Part shown: positions 57,001 to 64,000 of the stretch, in pieces
How the letters are laid out: each line of letters begins with the position of its first letter
How positions within the stretch are numbered: position 1 is the stretch's first letter
DNA from: Burkholderiales bacterium
GTDB lineage: Bacteria; Pseudomonadota; Gammaproteobacteria; Burkholderiales; Burkholderiaceae_C
Reading direction: 5' to 3'
Length of the DNA: 64,000 bases
Assembly: GCA_947448955.1 (NCBI GenBank)
Contig: CANFPU010000004.1
Coordinates: 1 to 64,000, forward strand
Position numbers and translations under genes: made by a program
Notes under the pieces: generated by a model
Told to the model about the DNA's origin: nothing
The model's input: the letters and a program-made list of their open reading frames with translations, nothing else
Database searches by the model: none

Positions 57001-60000
57001 AATTCCAGTCGATCACGAAATCGGCCATCAACTTCGGCAAGCCGAAAGCCGTCAACTCGACACCGAGACGCAAGTCGGCCTGCACGCCAAAGTCAACGCT
57101 CAGCGCGGCCTTGGGGTTGGACACCAACTGGTCCAGCGACAAGCGCCCGGCCGAGTCGCCTTTGAGGTCGATGTTCAGGTGCCCGCTCAAGCCGCTGCCC
57201 TGGAAACCAGGTTTGCCAAGGTCGCTGTCTTCATCGGTCACCGCAGCCGTGAAGAACAGCAGCTTGCCGGTGCCAGAGAAAGGCGTGACGACCGATACGT
57301 CTTTCGGATCGCCGTCCAGGTAGGCGCTGATGTCCAGACTCAGCTCGGGTTTGGTCGGGTCCAGGTTGGTGCCCAGGAAGAAGCCCTTGCTCGCCGACAG
57401 ACCAATGCCGAAGTCGTAATGCCACTTCGCGTCGAGCGAGAAACCGCCCGCCACATCGAGCGCAAAGCCCGGCACGTCGAAAGACAACGGGATGTCGATG
57501 CCGGTGGCCAGGATCGTGCCGCCCAGACTCATGTCGAAGCGGATCGCGTCGACGCCGTTGCTGGGCAGAGCCATCGCAGGCGTCCAGGTGACCTGGCGTT
57601 GGCCCGCCGCGTTGTAGAAGGCCACATCGATGTCGTCGATCGTGATGAGCTGGTCGCCGTTGTGGTCTTGCAGGATGCCCAAATGCAACCCGCGGCTGGG
57701 GTCGCTGCCGAAGGTCTCGAACATCACTTGGCGTATCAGCTCGACCGGCTTGCCTGGGCCAGCGAGCGTGACACGTAGGTCCTGCAGCAGGCCGCCGCGC
57801 AAGTTGCTGATCAACTGGCCGGCGTCGGCCAGGCCGCTGCCGATGAACGGTATCTTGGCCGTCAAGCTGCTCTGGAACAGGTCTTGCACCGCGCCCAGAC
57901 CCATGTCCACACCATCGAGCACGATGGTCGGGTCGTACAGCATCTGCAGCAGCGCGTTCTTGCCGCTGCTGGCGAGGTCGAAGTCCGGCAACTTGACCAC
58001 CAGCGCCTGCGGGTCACTGGGCTTGCTCTGACCCGCCAACTGGCGTACCAAGGCCGCGAGGCCGTCGTCACCGAGGGCTGTGTTGGTCTGCGCCTGCAGC
58101 GTGCCCAAGCGCAGCGAACGGCCGAGTACCGAGGCCGTCAGCGGCAGGCGCAGGTCGAATGCGCCGGTCACATCGAACACCGGCTTGCCATTGACGAGCT
58201 TGATCTCCAACGCCGCCGGCGGAAGGGTCGACGCCAAACCGTCGGCATCAAGCGCAATGCTGCCGCCCTCCACCCCAAGTTGCAGTGGGCCGACGTTGAA
58301 GCTCAGGTTGATGTCCTTGGCTTGCAGGCTCGCGTTCAACGCCAGCCGGGTGCCCTTGCCGGTCGTGCTGTCGTAGTCCTCCAGGCCTATTTTCAGCGCG
58401 TGGGTGGCGTCAGGCAGGTTCAGGCCCAGGCGCAGTTGCAAGCTCGCGTCCAGGCTCAAGGCGATGCTGCCCGAGCCCGAAGCATCAAGGAACTTGTCGA
58501 AACCTGCGGGCAGTGTCAGGCCGTGACCGGCCAATGCCACCAAGCCCGCCAGGTCGAAGTCCAACGGCAGGTCCTGGTTGTAGCCCAGGCCCAGGTTGAG
58601 GTCGATGTAGAGCTTGTGGCTCGCGCTGTCCAAGCTCAAGTCCAGCATTTCGGGCTTCAGCCCCAGGGCCTGCTCGATCAGCAGTTCGGCCCGGTCCAGG
58701 CCGGCGGCAGGATCGTCCAGCACATCGCCCAAGGCTCCCAGCCAGGTATCGCCGACATTCATCAGACTCTGCAGCGACTGGTTGATCACCGGCAGCGACT
58801 GGGTATAAAAAGCCTGCGACTGCAACGCACTGTCGATGGTGTTGAGGCCGAACTGCAGCGCGTCGACGATATCGGACATGCTGAGCTTGCTGACGTCGAA
58901 CAGCGACTTGACATCGGGCAGCACGACCAACACCTCGTGGCCGGTGATGGTCTTGTTGGCGATCGCCTGGTCACGGTCGAAACCGATCTGGCGCAGCGCC
59001 AACGTGCCGGTGCTGCTGGGGCTCAGCTTGGTCAGCGTCAAGGTCGGACTGGCGATCACGCCGATGGTCTTGGCCTTGAGGGTCAGCACCTCGCCGTCAC
59101 TCAGCGCGCTGAACTTGGCGCCGCCGGCCGCGTTGACCAACACGCTAAGCTTGGCCGCTATGTTTTTCAAAGCCTGGGTCCGCGTCGCCACACCGCCGTT
59201 GGCGTGCAGGTCGCTGTCCAGAACGGTGTAGACCAGCGCCGAGGTCGACACCCCGGCCAGCGTGATCCGGTCACCCGCCTGGAAGTCACCGCCCAGCACC
59301 ACGCGGTCGATCTGCGCGACGTTGGCCGGATCGGGCACCGTGATCATCACGGGCGCCGACAGCTTGCCAAGGTCTTGCACGTACAGACCCAACTCCAGTT
59401 GCGGGCCGAGGTCAAAGCTGGCGCCACCGCCGACGACCTGCAGGCCGCGGATGCCGGCATAAGCGCTGCCGCTCACGCCGATCTGGATCGCACTCAATCC
59501 GACCGATGACAGCAACTGACCGAAGCTGAAGCGGGTCCCTGTGGTGCTGTCTTTCGGCGTGCTGTCCAGACTCAGTGACACGCCAGCGTGCAGGTCGACG
59601 CCCGACCCGGTGCCCGCGCCGCCAGCCTTCAGGCCCAGCAGGCCCGCCTTGGCCAGCACTTCGAGGTCCTGGACCGACAGCGACAGGCCCGCGTCGACCT
59701 TGAAATGGTCGACGCTCAGACTGAAGTCCTGTCCGTCACCAGGCGTCAGGTCGACGATCAGGTCGAAGCCCGCGCCGATGTCCACGCCCAACATGCCCTT
59801 GGCGGTGGTCGTGATCGCCAGCAGGTCACCGCCCAGGTTCAGGTCCAGCGGCGTCTCCAGTCCGAGCGCATACGCAAAGTGCAGCGGTATCCTGATCTCG
59901 CCGCTGATGACGTCGTAGCTGGCGGCGTTGTCACCGAGCAGCCCAGAGCGGTTCAAGGCATTGATGAAGGCCTCGACCGTCGTGATCTTGTCAGGCCGTG

Positions 60001-63000
60001 CATGCACCAGATAGCCGGCTTGGGTCGCGTTGGCTGACCATTTGCCATTCAGCGTCAGGCTGTGGCCGTCGTCGGCCACCGCCGTGATCTCGAACATCTC
60101 GACACCGACACCGATCCACTGGCCTTTCATCGACGCGGCAAATTGCCCCGCAATGCCGACCACCTGGTCGCTGCCGGCAACCAAATCGGCGAGACCCTGG
60201 GCCGTGGCCGTGGTGACCTCGCTGGTCGCGGCCGTCCAAGCCACGCGGGGTTTGTAGAAGTCAATCTTGTCGACCACGTGGGTCTTGAAGCCCGACGCCA
60301 AGTCGAGCGCTTGGGTCAGCGCGCCCTGCACGAACGGGATACCGTCCAGCCCCAGCGTGCTGGGGTCGATGGTCTCAAGATACTGCAGCAGATTGGGCAG
60401 CGCCAGGATCAGGTCTTCGACCTTGATCTTGGTGAAGTTGGCAAACTGGTCGAAGTGTTCGGTCGTGACGGTCAGCCCGCCCGACTGCATGCCACCAACG
60501 ATGCTGATCTTGGGCACGGTCGCGCTGCCGCCCAACAGGTCCAGCCCGGCCAAGCTGGCGTACACCGGCAGTTGCAGGTCCAACGCATTCTTGGTCGGGT
60601 CAAAAGTCGTCGTCAGCTTGCCGTCGACGAAACTCAGCCTGCCATCGATCGATGCCGCCAGCACGCCGCGCTGGTATTGCTGGCCTCCGACATCGGCCTT
60701 GCCGATGCTCAAGGCCAGCGGGCCGAGATTGGCGCCCAGCACCACATCGTGCGACGAGAAAGAGCCGCTGAAGCTGAGATCGCGGACCTCCAGGTTGGCC
60801 TTCAGCCCCTGACGCCAGTCGAGCGCGAGGTCGAAGTCGATCGCCGCCTTCAGGCTGGCGTCTGCCGTCAAGTTGCCGTCCAGCGACACCCCTAGGCCCG
60901 CGAAGGCCGTCGCAAAGTCGAAGTTCAGGCCCTGGAGCTGGACATCGAGCGCGCCGGTCATGCCCAGTTTCAGACCCGACTGGTCAAGACTGAAACGCAT
61001 GCCGGTGGGTTTCAAGACCCTGTAGTCGATCCGACTGCCCAGCGTCGCCTCGGCGCTGAAAGCGCCCGCTTTCGCGGTCAGCGACACCACCGAGCCATCG
61101 GCAGCAGCCGTGACCATGACGCCGCCGGCCTTGTTGATCTCGCCCACCAGTTTGCTGGCAATCGCGGCCTGCATCTGCGCCGGCGTGGCCGGCGCAGACT
61201 TGCCGCTGGCCAGCGACACCAGATCGGCAGCGACCACGGTGTAGCACACGCTACCGGTCGCCACGCCCGCCACGGTGATCACATCGCCCACCGCGAAGCG
61301 ACCGCTCAAGGCCAGGCTGCTGACCTGGGCGACCCCGGTGGCGGCGCTGCGTGAGGCGACCAGGCTGGCGCTCCCGCTGGCGCCAAGTTGGGTCTTCAGG
61401 GCAAACGCTGCGTTGACCTTCAGCGCCGTCAGCGTCAATGCGCCGTTGGCCGCATCGGCCTTCACCAACCGGCCGCCGGCGGCGTTGACCGCAGCAGCCA
61501 ATTGACTGGCGATGTTGGCCCAGGCCTGGGCATCGGTGGCGGTGCCGCCCGCGCCTTTGCCGTCCGCGCTGAGATCTTTCGCGGTCACGACATAACGCAG
61601 ATCAGCAGCGGCGATACCGCCCAAGGTGATCACGTCACCGACCGCGAAGACACCGCGCAACGCGATCCGACTGACTTGGGCGGCGTCAGCGCTGGCCGCC
61701 GCGGTGGCCTGGACCGACCCGCCGGCCTGCGGCGCGGCTTCGAGCGTCAACTGATGGCCGTCGCCGCTGACCGCCGTGATCAGCTGCCGCTGGTCGCCGA
61801 CAGAGAATGCCTGGCCGACCATGGACGCGGCAAACTGGCCCGCCGCGCCTTGGACCACTGCCCCGGTCACGGTTGCCGAACCCATCGCCTGGGCGGTCTC
61901 CGCACCGACGGGCACCCAAGGCTTGTCCAGACCGGCGGTCGGCACCCAGTAGCGGTTGAGGTAATCGAGCAAGCCGCGCAACGTCGGCACACCCGCGCTG
62001 CCGTACACCACCGCAGGCAGGTCCGCCTGGGCCGAAACGCGGGTGCCACCGGCGAAAGTGCCCAGATAGTTCAGCACATAGTCGCCGACACCGAGCACTG
62101 GCGAGAGGTGGATCAACTGGTCGACGGTCTGGCCTATGCCCGGCAATGGGGTCGCCTGCACCAGGCTCAGACGGCCCTGGCTCATGCCCCAGGCCACATC
62201 GCCCAGCGCCTCGCCAATCACGCCACCGATCGACGCATCGAGGTTGCCGACCTTGAAGTCGAAGGCCTGGTCGCTGGCCTTGAAGTTCAGGCTGAGAGTT
62301 CGGCCACCGATCAAGAGGTCCTTGGCATAAGTCTGGTGGCCGGCGTTCAGCAGCAGCGAGACATCACCGTACAGCGACACCCCCACCAGGCCGGGCACCG
62401 ACAGGTTCACGGTGGCGTCGAGCGCCAATGCCATGCGCGACTTGCCCGCGCCATCCTTGTCCAGCACCAAGCCGAACGTGCCGGCAACCACCCCCGCGCT
62501 GTAGGTGCCGACATGGATCTGCGCCTGCAACTGCGTGCCTGCGAGCAGCAATTGGCCGCCCGCTGCTTCGAGCCTGAACAGGCCCGAGCCGTTGAAGAAA
62601 GACTCGCCGTTGTTGACCGAGGCATGGCTCAGACCGACGCTCAAGCCGCCCTCGGCAACCAAGGTTGCCCGGGACATGTCGAGGGTCTGCACCGCCTCGA
62701 CGCTGCCGGCCAGCCTGACCGGGGTGGTGAAACTCGCCACCCCATCGCCGTCGATGTCGCCGCGGGTGAAATCGACCACCCGGCCCGACAACACACCCGA
62801 ACTCGGACCGGTATTGAAGGTGATGGCCAGGTCGTTGCTGTCGAGCGTCAAGCCGTCGACGCCCTTGAGCCCGACCGCACCGGCGCCCGCCTTCAGCCCG
62901 ACGAACGTGCCAGCGCCGGCCAAGTCCTTGAGCACCACCAGACCCAGCGAAGCGCCACTGAGCTCGACGCCGAAGAAGTCCTGCGCAGTGGTCGCGCCCG

Positions 63001-64000
63001 GCCCCATCCGGACCGTGACATCGTCGGCCGCGATCAAGGTCGCATCCATCAAGCGGCGCTCGCCGCTGTCTAGCGTGACAAGCCGCGTGCCGGTGTGGCT
63101 GAAGCCCAGGCTACCGGTCAGGCTGACCAGGTCGCCGACCTGTATCGTCGCCTGGGCACTCATCGCGACCAACGGCTGGCCGCTCGCGCCCAGACTCAAC
63201 ACCACATCGGTGCCTGCGGCATCGCCCGTGGGCACAGAGATCGAACGGTCGGTCACGCTGCGGCCCGAGCTCAATGGACTCAGGTCGAGCACTGTGTCGT
63301 TGGCCACCCCCGCCTGCTGACCCAGACCGAGGTTGACATCGAGGTGCAGATGGTCGGCTTTGACCACCAGGCTGCTGGGCAATCCCAGTTGCGTGGCGTT
63401 GAGGTTGACCGAGGCGACGTCGGCCTGCAGCGCCAGCCAGCTGCGCTGGTCGGTGTCGCTGGCGTCGGTCGGGCGCAGCAGGGCCATGCCGAACTCCAAG
63501 CCCGTGACCGCCACGCCACGCACGCTGGCGATGACGTTCGAGCCGCCGATCAGCAGACCCGTGGTCGACACGGCGTCGCGTCCCACCGTCACATCCATCT
63601 GCTGACGTGACACCATCAGCGTGCCGCTGGCCGAGAACACATCGCCGAACGCCACCGCCATCGTGCCGGAAGCTTCGAGCACCTGGCCCTGGGCGTCTAG
63701 CGTGACCTTGGTGCCGGTCGAGGGGTGCAACACCAGATTGCTCGACGGGTTCGCGCTACCGCCCCAATCAATGGTCGAGGTGTTGGCCAGCCCGGCGTTG
63801 TTCTGCCCCAGTCCGGTGTTCACGCGCAGCGTCGCATCACTGGCCGTCAGCGTCAGGCCCAGGCTGTCGGTGCCGATCAGGCCCATGGCACCCTTCTGGT
63901 CAGCCACCTCGCTGCTGCTCAGGCTGGCAGCCAAAGTCATCCAGCTGCGTGTGTCGCCAGGATTGCTGGGACTGGCCAGCACCAGACCGAAGTCCAGCCC
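48059..64000 (-). CDS. Giant surface or secreted repeat protein (N-terminus beyond window)
   Basis: At least 5,313 residues in one uninterrupted frame, still open at the right edge, so the N-terminus is outside. In protein order it shows: about 200-residue beta-rich repeats (64.0-62.6 kb); a repeated ~90-residue module with a VYTV/YVVTAKDL core (near 61.6, 61.2 and 59.2 kb); RTX calcium repeats such as GGDGNDTI and GAGDDTLIGGGGDD (about 55.4-55.1 kb); an Asp-box region with SSDAGLSW, SRDAGVTW and STNKGESW (54.7-53.7 kb); FHA-like beta-helix sequence (about 53-50.4 kb); six Ig-like repeats; and an unrelated Arg-rich tail. I noticed only one Cys. Adhesion or biofilm matrix function fits, but secretion route and ligand are unknown. 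Confidence 0.85.
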   Translation of the reverse strand, partial: GLDFGLVLASPSNPGDTRSWMTLAASLSSSEVADQKGAMGLIGTDSLGLTLTASDATLRVNTGLGQNNAGLANTSTIDWGGSANPSSNLVLHPSTGTKVTLDAQGQVLEASGTMAVAFGDVFSASGTLMVSRQQMDVTVGRDAVSTTGLLIGGSNVIASVRGVAVTGLEFGMALLRPTDASDTDQRSWLALQADVASVNLNATQLGLPSSLVVKADHLHLDVNLGLGQQAGVANDTVLDLSPLSSGRSVTDRSISVPTGDAAGTDVVLSLGASGQPLVAMSAQATIQVGDLVSLTGSLGFSHTGTRLVTLDSGERRLMDATLIAADDVTVRMGPGATTAQDFFGVELSGASLGLVVLKDLAGAGTFVGLKAGAGAVGLKGVDGLTLDSNDLAITFNTGPSSGVLSGRVVDFTRGDIDGDGVASFTTPVRLAGSVEAVQTLDMSRATLVAEGGLSVGLSHASVNNGESFFNGSGLFRLEAAGGQLLLAGTQLQAQIHVGTYSAGVVAGTFGLVLDKDGAGKSRMALALDATVNLSVPGLVGVSLYGDVSLLLNAGHQTYAKDLLIGGRTLSLNFKASDQAFDFKVGNLDASIGGVIGEALGDVAWGMSQGRLSLVQATPLPGIGQTVDQLIHLSPVLGVGDYVLNYLGTFAGGTRVSAQADLPAVVYGSAGVPTLRGLLDYLNRYWVPTAGLDKPWVPVGAETAQAMGSATVTGAVVQGAAGQFAASMVGQAFSVGDQRQLITAVSGDGHQLTLEAAPQAGGSVQATAAASADAAQVSRIALRGVFAVGDVITLGGIAAADLRYVVTAKDLSADGKGAGGTATDAQAWANIASQLAAAVNAAGGRLVKADAANGALTLTALKVNAAFALKTQLGASGSASLVASRSAATGVAQVSSLALSGRFAVGDVITVAGVATGSVCYTVVAADLVSLASGKSAPATPAQMQAAIASKLVGEINKAGGVMVTAAADGSVVSLTAKAGAFSAEATLGSRIDYRVLKPTGMRFSLDQSGLKLGMTGALDVQLQGLNFDFATAFAGLGVSLDGNLTADASLKAAIDFDLALDWRQGLKANLEVRDLSFSGSFSSHDVVLGANLGPLALSIGKADVGGQQYQRGVLAASIDGRLSFVDGKLTTTFDPTKNALDLQLPVYASLAGLDLLGGSATVPKISIVGGMQSGGLTVTTEHFDQFANFTKIKVEDLILALPNLLQYLETIDPSTLGLDGIPFVQGALTQALDLASGFKTHVVDKIDFYKPRVAWTAATSEVTTATAQGLADLVAGSDQVVGIAGQFAASMKGQWIGVGVEMFEITAVADDGHSLTLNGKWSANATQAGYLVHARPDKITTVEAFINALNRSGLLGDNAASYDVISGEIRIPLHFAYALGLETPLDLNLGGDLLAITTTAKGMLGVDIGAGFDLIVDLTPGDGQDFSLSVDHFKVDAGLSLSVQDLEVLAKAGLLGLKAGGAGTGSGVDLHAGVSLSLDSTPKDSTTGTRFSFGQLLSSVGLSAIQIGVSGSAYAGIRGLQVVGGGASFDLGPQLELGLYVQDLGKLSAPVMITVPDPANVAQIDRVVLGGDFQAGDRITLAGVSTSALVYTVLDSDLHANGGVATRTQALKNIAAKLSVLVNAAGGAKFSALSDGEVLTLKAKTIGVIASPTLTLTKLSPSSTGTLALRQIGFDRDQAIANKTITGHEVLVVLPDVKSLFDVSKLSMSDIVDALQFGLNTIDSALQSQAFYTQSLPVINQSLQSLMNVGDTWLGALGDVLDDPAAGLDRAELLIEQALGLKPEMLDLSLDSASHKLYIDLNLGLGYNQDLPLDFDLAGLVALAGHGLTLPAGFDKFLDASGSGSIALSLDASLQLRLGLNLPDATHALKIGLEDYDSTTGKGTRLALNASLQAKDINLSFNVGPLQLGVEGGSIALDADGLASTLPPAALEIKLVNGKPVFDVTGAFDLRLPLTASVLGRSLRLGTLQAQTNTALGDDGLAALVRQLAGQSKPSDPQALVVKLPDFDLASSGKNALLQMLYDPTIVLDGVDMGLGAVQDLFQSSLTAKIPFIGSGLADAGQLISNLRGGLLQDLRVTLAGPGKPVELIRQVMFETFGSDPSRGLHLGILQDHNGDQLITIDDIDVAFYNAAGQRQVTWTPAMALPSNGVDAIRFDMSLGGTILATGIDIPLSFDVPGFALDVAGGFSLDAKWHYDFGIGLSASKGFFLGTNLDPTKPELSLDISAYLDGDPKDVSVVTPFSGTGKLLFFTAAVTDEDSDLGKPGFQGSGLSGHLNIDLKGDSAGRLSLDQLVSNPKAALSVDFGVQADLRLGVELTAFGLPKLMADFVIDWNWHLGDKTVSFPDISIQNLRLDMRSTVFDFLMPIANKIADVAAPFRDVVTTLTTPIDGLDIFLDSARADLGKPSDNTVRGLIDTAYEYYRKGVTSNKPPALDWAFLDAVQFALNMPDMLRTLLTASAGLPLGSIYHLGTSQMSFVSGSSAASTGSSGSELLSQVASLSTMASGGATSSATARSGLQFMPYLTDIGNWAKVFSGGSATLFTYELPLLQFNFGFDVLLARIPIPLPPLSWLSIVIGAKGAASAKLDLSFGFDTFGIQKAISSGNPLDALDGFYVNDWTLPTLLNGKPVAGSGGQEKPEALLSLSLGLYGGASAFLVSAGVGGSVTVNISADLNDIKRGTVKRDADGQVLGVSYVGDGRIRASEVWAMMAYPGRSGNAPGGPLNLFDLTISATFNPYLWGEVNILFHKFQGQISLGSIALGSMSFLAPTVKPLLGSVDASGTLTLFAGPKAGDRRFLDTLDSAESWILSGKATATGVVDVELSGFYQQFTGVKRVKVDLGAGDDKLDASRLLNAVTIDAIGGDGNDTILMGMGGGTATDKLGNNLLQALAASTAAVTFVTGAGDDTLIGGGGDDILFGGQGSNQLSGGAGRDTLYAVLGVNKLSGGVGLDSYVFAGQLGNNSLVESGNEGSDLDFSGVLPASLLAAFGPLPGAPTVSIPPSYSVVRDADSKLKFSGQPFTGDAAVLATVTLSAVDGVVVASGANNVTVAGPDNARTFTGSVANLNAYFIAGNVSYRYVSAAETRTLTVSIAQNGLTSQAQTELNRTLVSEVALNWTDLASNGNTLVAVASVSGSQAGVYLSSDAGLSWKAANAPAGKAYTAVSISPDGKSIAAMSASGYLAVSRDAGVTWTSSQAPADTYADVLVMNDGRLLLTDKPASTNVTTTVYKKIGFITLPVQTTSTVVTPGSMRLRDVTGNWTTLPGNSNWNALTASDDGNLLLAAAGASSVGSDAGALLTASIGTTISSLTNNTRAAITNGDWASVDIDASGKNFLAATSDGRVFIADTALTNWTWREITPVQGKLGSSPEVTFSSDGNALIGVASGAAGGVWLSTNKGESWVKIVGQGEMGLASGTRWTSAWFNPQTRQVVALAAGKPIMTFNVPATTAAPNLILPEQFAVSSQQASSIVLTQGSLYDADNNDLASGQSTRTLSVALAVERGTLAVDTAAAATAGLTVTSSAGGLTLTGKLSVLSTFLAKAGNLSYASDHGVVQGGLTVTASDGINQTVRTAPLVVQAAAVQASYNGGNFEILGIGSNGLRLSRSALDEVRLTSLDDELTIARLSDSTLVLAASAGADRTVLNLGNSTSTDPNAVFVLSLKDDAQHNLANDSLTVQLKPLSKSSTQNVITLSDGQMISGVEKATWDAGLGELVIQGDVVRLAGVGAAAINLGDTKLRIVATSLTLDADLIVKDASKLVLSVSDSVTLKSINLAGGGSLAASTALVDKTGKVKVIQSVTIAVPVGGGSVDLSQYVPPASGGAPSAGLQVAPPAGVAISLGGTGSAGSLSLDPSKVSGVPALVIGSAGGSSPVAMGGAGSPPLTLAVPLVIQAQGTGGKINVAGTVKGKNLVIHGPGNTTSLADGTVLAMSGDLLIDDGLRVDGGAVLSSGTAAQAGVAAVAGDLTVTGRINGGLGSTDVLTLDAIGGDVALNGRIGSGVGTFTFAGGSLYRNAAGTALQNGSFAEVNLLGGSGSGATATLTVAGGVVTAVAIHSLGGGYKVGDVLTVARAGLEDYEGYGGGFALTVTSIAGLEGLKIDQAQNVVFGERVYMAGDVVINATGDVVFNDQVVLLNGAKLVVNGAHSVTFNNGLIYGQDTAGHYGDLEINGGAVNFASGMWQGDGVSYSASGLDPTHGLVALVNAGGTGFSATDVAGANLVVNSTIGRTDLVLAPAMTVHATNSVTMSATTGQILTQAGSSVTAPQVSLTAGKGVGSAAAPLVIAADSLQLQSFTGDSYLREADALAAVEANVGGNLTLTSGGALNFGTSAVAGTLTVTTTSGSISQTGALVVTGASTLTAAGALSLAQAGNDFKAAVSANAGGAITLKDANALAIGEVVTTGAGAIRVEAAGNISLGRLQSTSGPVTVVSGGSIRNTGNTAVTNVQTSGAAYVEAATGIGGFGNARLMLSAGEVTGLNKTSGDVVLAGATGLTVGDAGVRSQADGWMVLLSGGAPVGGAKAAVTSAGPNAVVFKSGLTMIDEVTLLDELAPRLVISSSKSEVKSGDTASITFSFSADPGGSFVAGDISMQGGTLGPISGSGLTRTATFSPTPGASSASISVAAGRFVDAAGHLSAPSNQLVIGIPGDVPVTVPSVAKPTLTITSSQPAVKKGETVLISFNFSADPGNSFVNGDIATVGGTLGPISGSGLTRTAVFTPTPGLPSGQASITVAAGLYDDGQGNPGMPGQTPSLKIDTLAPTLTITSSQNVLAQGSTAAISFAFSEDPGSSFVDADVVTLGGTLGPIRGSGLTRTAVFTPAPDFEGMASVKVPFGRYLDAAGNAGAAGKTPALRIDTVAPTLTITSNQDLVNDSAVITFGFSEDPGASFALDDVVTLGGTLGALSGSGLTRTATFTVAPGMGLADISVAAGRYTDAAGNAGAAGASPLIQRDTVGPTLSITSDVSVLRKGEKALITFTFSEDPGASFGSADVVVSGGSLGAISGAGLTRKASFTPTPGLASAQASITVAAGVYTDAAGNAGAAGSTPMLVIATVAPTLVITSSQAAVKVGETAVITFAFSADPGASFVASDVVTTGGKLGPISGSGLTRTAVFTPAAELAGGSGSIAVAAGRYTDAAGNAGMAGNTLEIGISAASPKPSSAMRTISAVSQTTTGDVTTVATASRQASVFGGLGLQAVQPPTVVPGRWAGNLPDLMNQFHQASTDWQAPAQPDDPRDARTKPIESASTWVSDDPSEAAVAATAWTSGPVREAGPTTGLGSRLKSWVGRVERWLDSQMLPSADPPAAQPRDRQEAPVRRDERSR
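48570..50375 (-). repeat. Six Ig-like repeats of about 100 residues at the C-terminus of the giant protein
   Basis: Each unit starts PTLTITS or a variant, contains a short EDPG or ADPG turn, then GGTLGPISGSGLTRTA and ends ITVAAGRYTDAAGNAG. The units are similar enough at protein level to suggest recent tandem duplication. They resemble bacterial Ig-like domains of large adhesins. One unit (third) has PFGRYLDAAGNAG in place of the AAGRYTD motif, so divergence has begun. Confidence 0.8.
55085..55440 (-). other. RTX-type calcium-binding repeats inside the giant protein
   Basis: Glycine- and Asp-rich nonapeptides (GGDGNDTIL, GAGDDTLIG, GGGDDILFG, GGQGSNQLS, GGAGRDTLY) form a parallel beta-roll that normally binds calcium and goes with type I secretion. 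Here they sit about 2,850 residues in from the window edge and 2,350 residues before the C-terminus, not near the end as in most type I substrates. Confidence 0.8.

Noticed and set aside
61388-63073. Long plus-strand open frame (561 codons) inside the giant gene
   Set aside because: Antisense to repeat-protein coding sequence and without recognisable domains.

Overview
The window is very GC-rich, densely packed chromosomal DNA. Gene content suggests a Burkholderiales-type betaproteobacterium, probably an environmental, metabolically versatile relative of Leptothrix, Rubrivivax or Comamonadaceae: a Bug/TTT-type binding protein, several peptide-type ABC uptake systems, CoA-ester catabolic genes, a PEP-CTERM protein and a giant surface protein. 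This placement is inferred from gene families only. I see no rRNA, tRNA, CRISPR array, transposase or phage gene.

Left part (1-12.7 kb). A partial CobW-type GTPase tail is followed, on the minus strand, by a Baeyer-Villiger-type monooxygenase, a CurA-like reductase, a small thioesterase, and the overlapping pair serC-serA for serine biosynthesis, with a periplasmic glycerophosphodiesterase upstream. On the plus strand is a compact efflux operon: HlyD-type adaptor, RND permease, a DUF2892 membrane protein and a CsoR/CstR-family repressor. A candidate operator for that repressor lies just in front of the adaptor gene.

Middle (12.7-39 kb). A free-standing 70-residue biotinyl protein, then a five-gene peptide-type ABC operon whose genes overlap by 4 bp. 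Next come a DUF1330 protein, a secreted hypothetical protein and a protein-tyrosine-phosphatase-like gene. A CoA catabolism region follows (SDR, feruloyl-CoA-synthase-like ligase, two enoyl-CoA hydratases, Bug receptor, dienelactone hydrolase, 3-hydroxyisobutyrate-dehydrogenase-like enzyme, fuculose-phosphate-type aldolase). After that are a papain-like peptidase without signal peptide, a LysE exporter, an aldo/keto reductase, and an MlrC-type (M81) metalloprotein facing a second complete peptide-type ABC operon.

Right part (39-64 kb). A small PEP-CTERM protein with Gly-Lys-Asp repeats diverges from a bufferin-type RiPP locus: a DUF2282 precursor (BufA) followed by one protein that fuses the DUF692 maturase (BufB) to its DUF2063 partner (BufC) through a Pro-Ala linker. 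This is the most interesting system in the window and would make a post-translationally modified copper-binding peptide. Then come a PaaI-like thioesterase, an MFS exporter, an orphan ABC binding protein, a truncated PIN-domain relic, a histidine phosphatase and pncB. The last 16 kb is one open reading frame, incomplete at the window edge, for a surface or secreted protein of more than 5,300 residues. It has repeated beta-rich modules, RTX repeats, a neuraminidase-like Asp-box region and six Ig-like repeats at its C-terminus.
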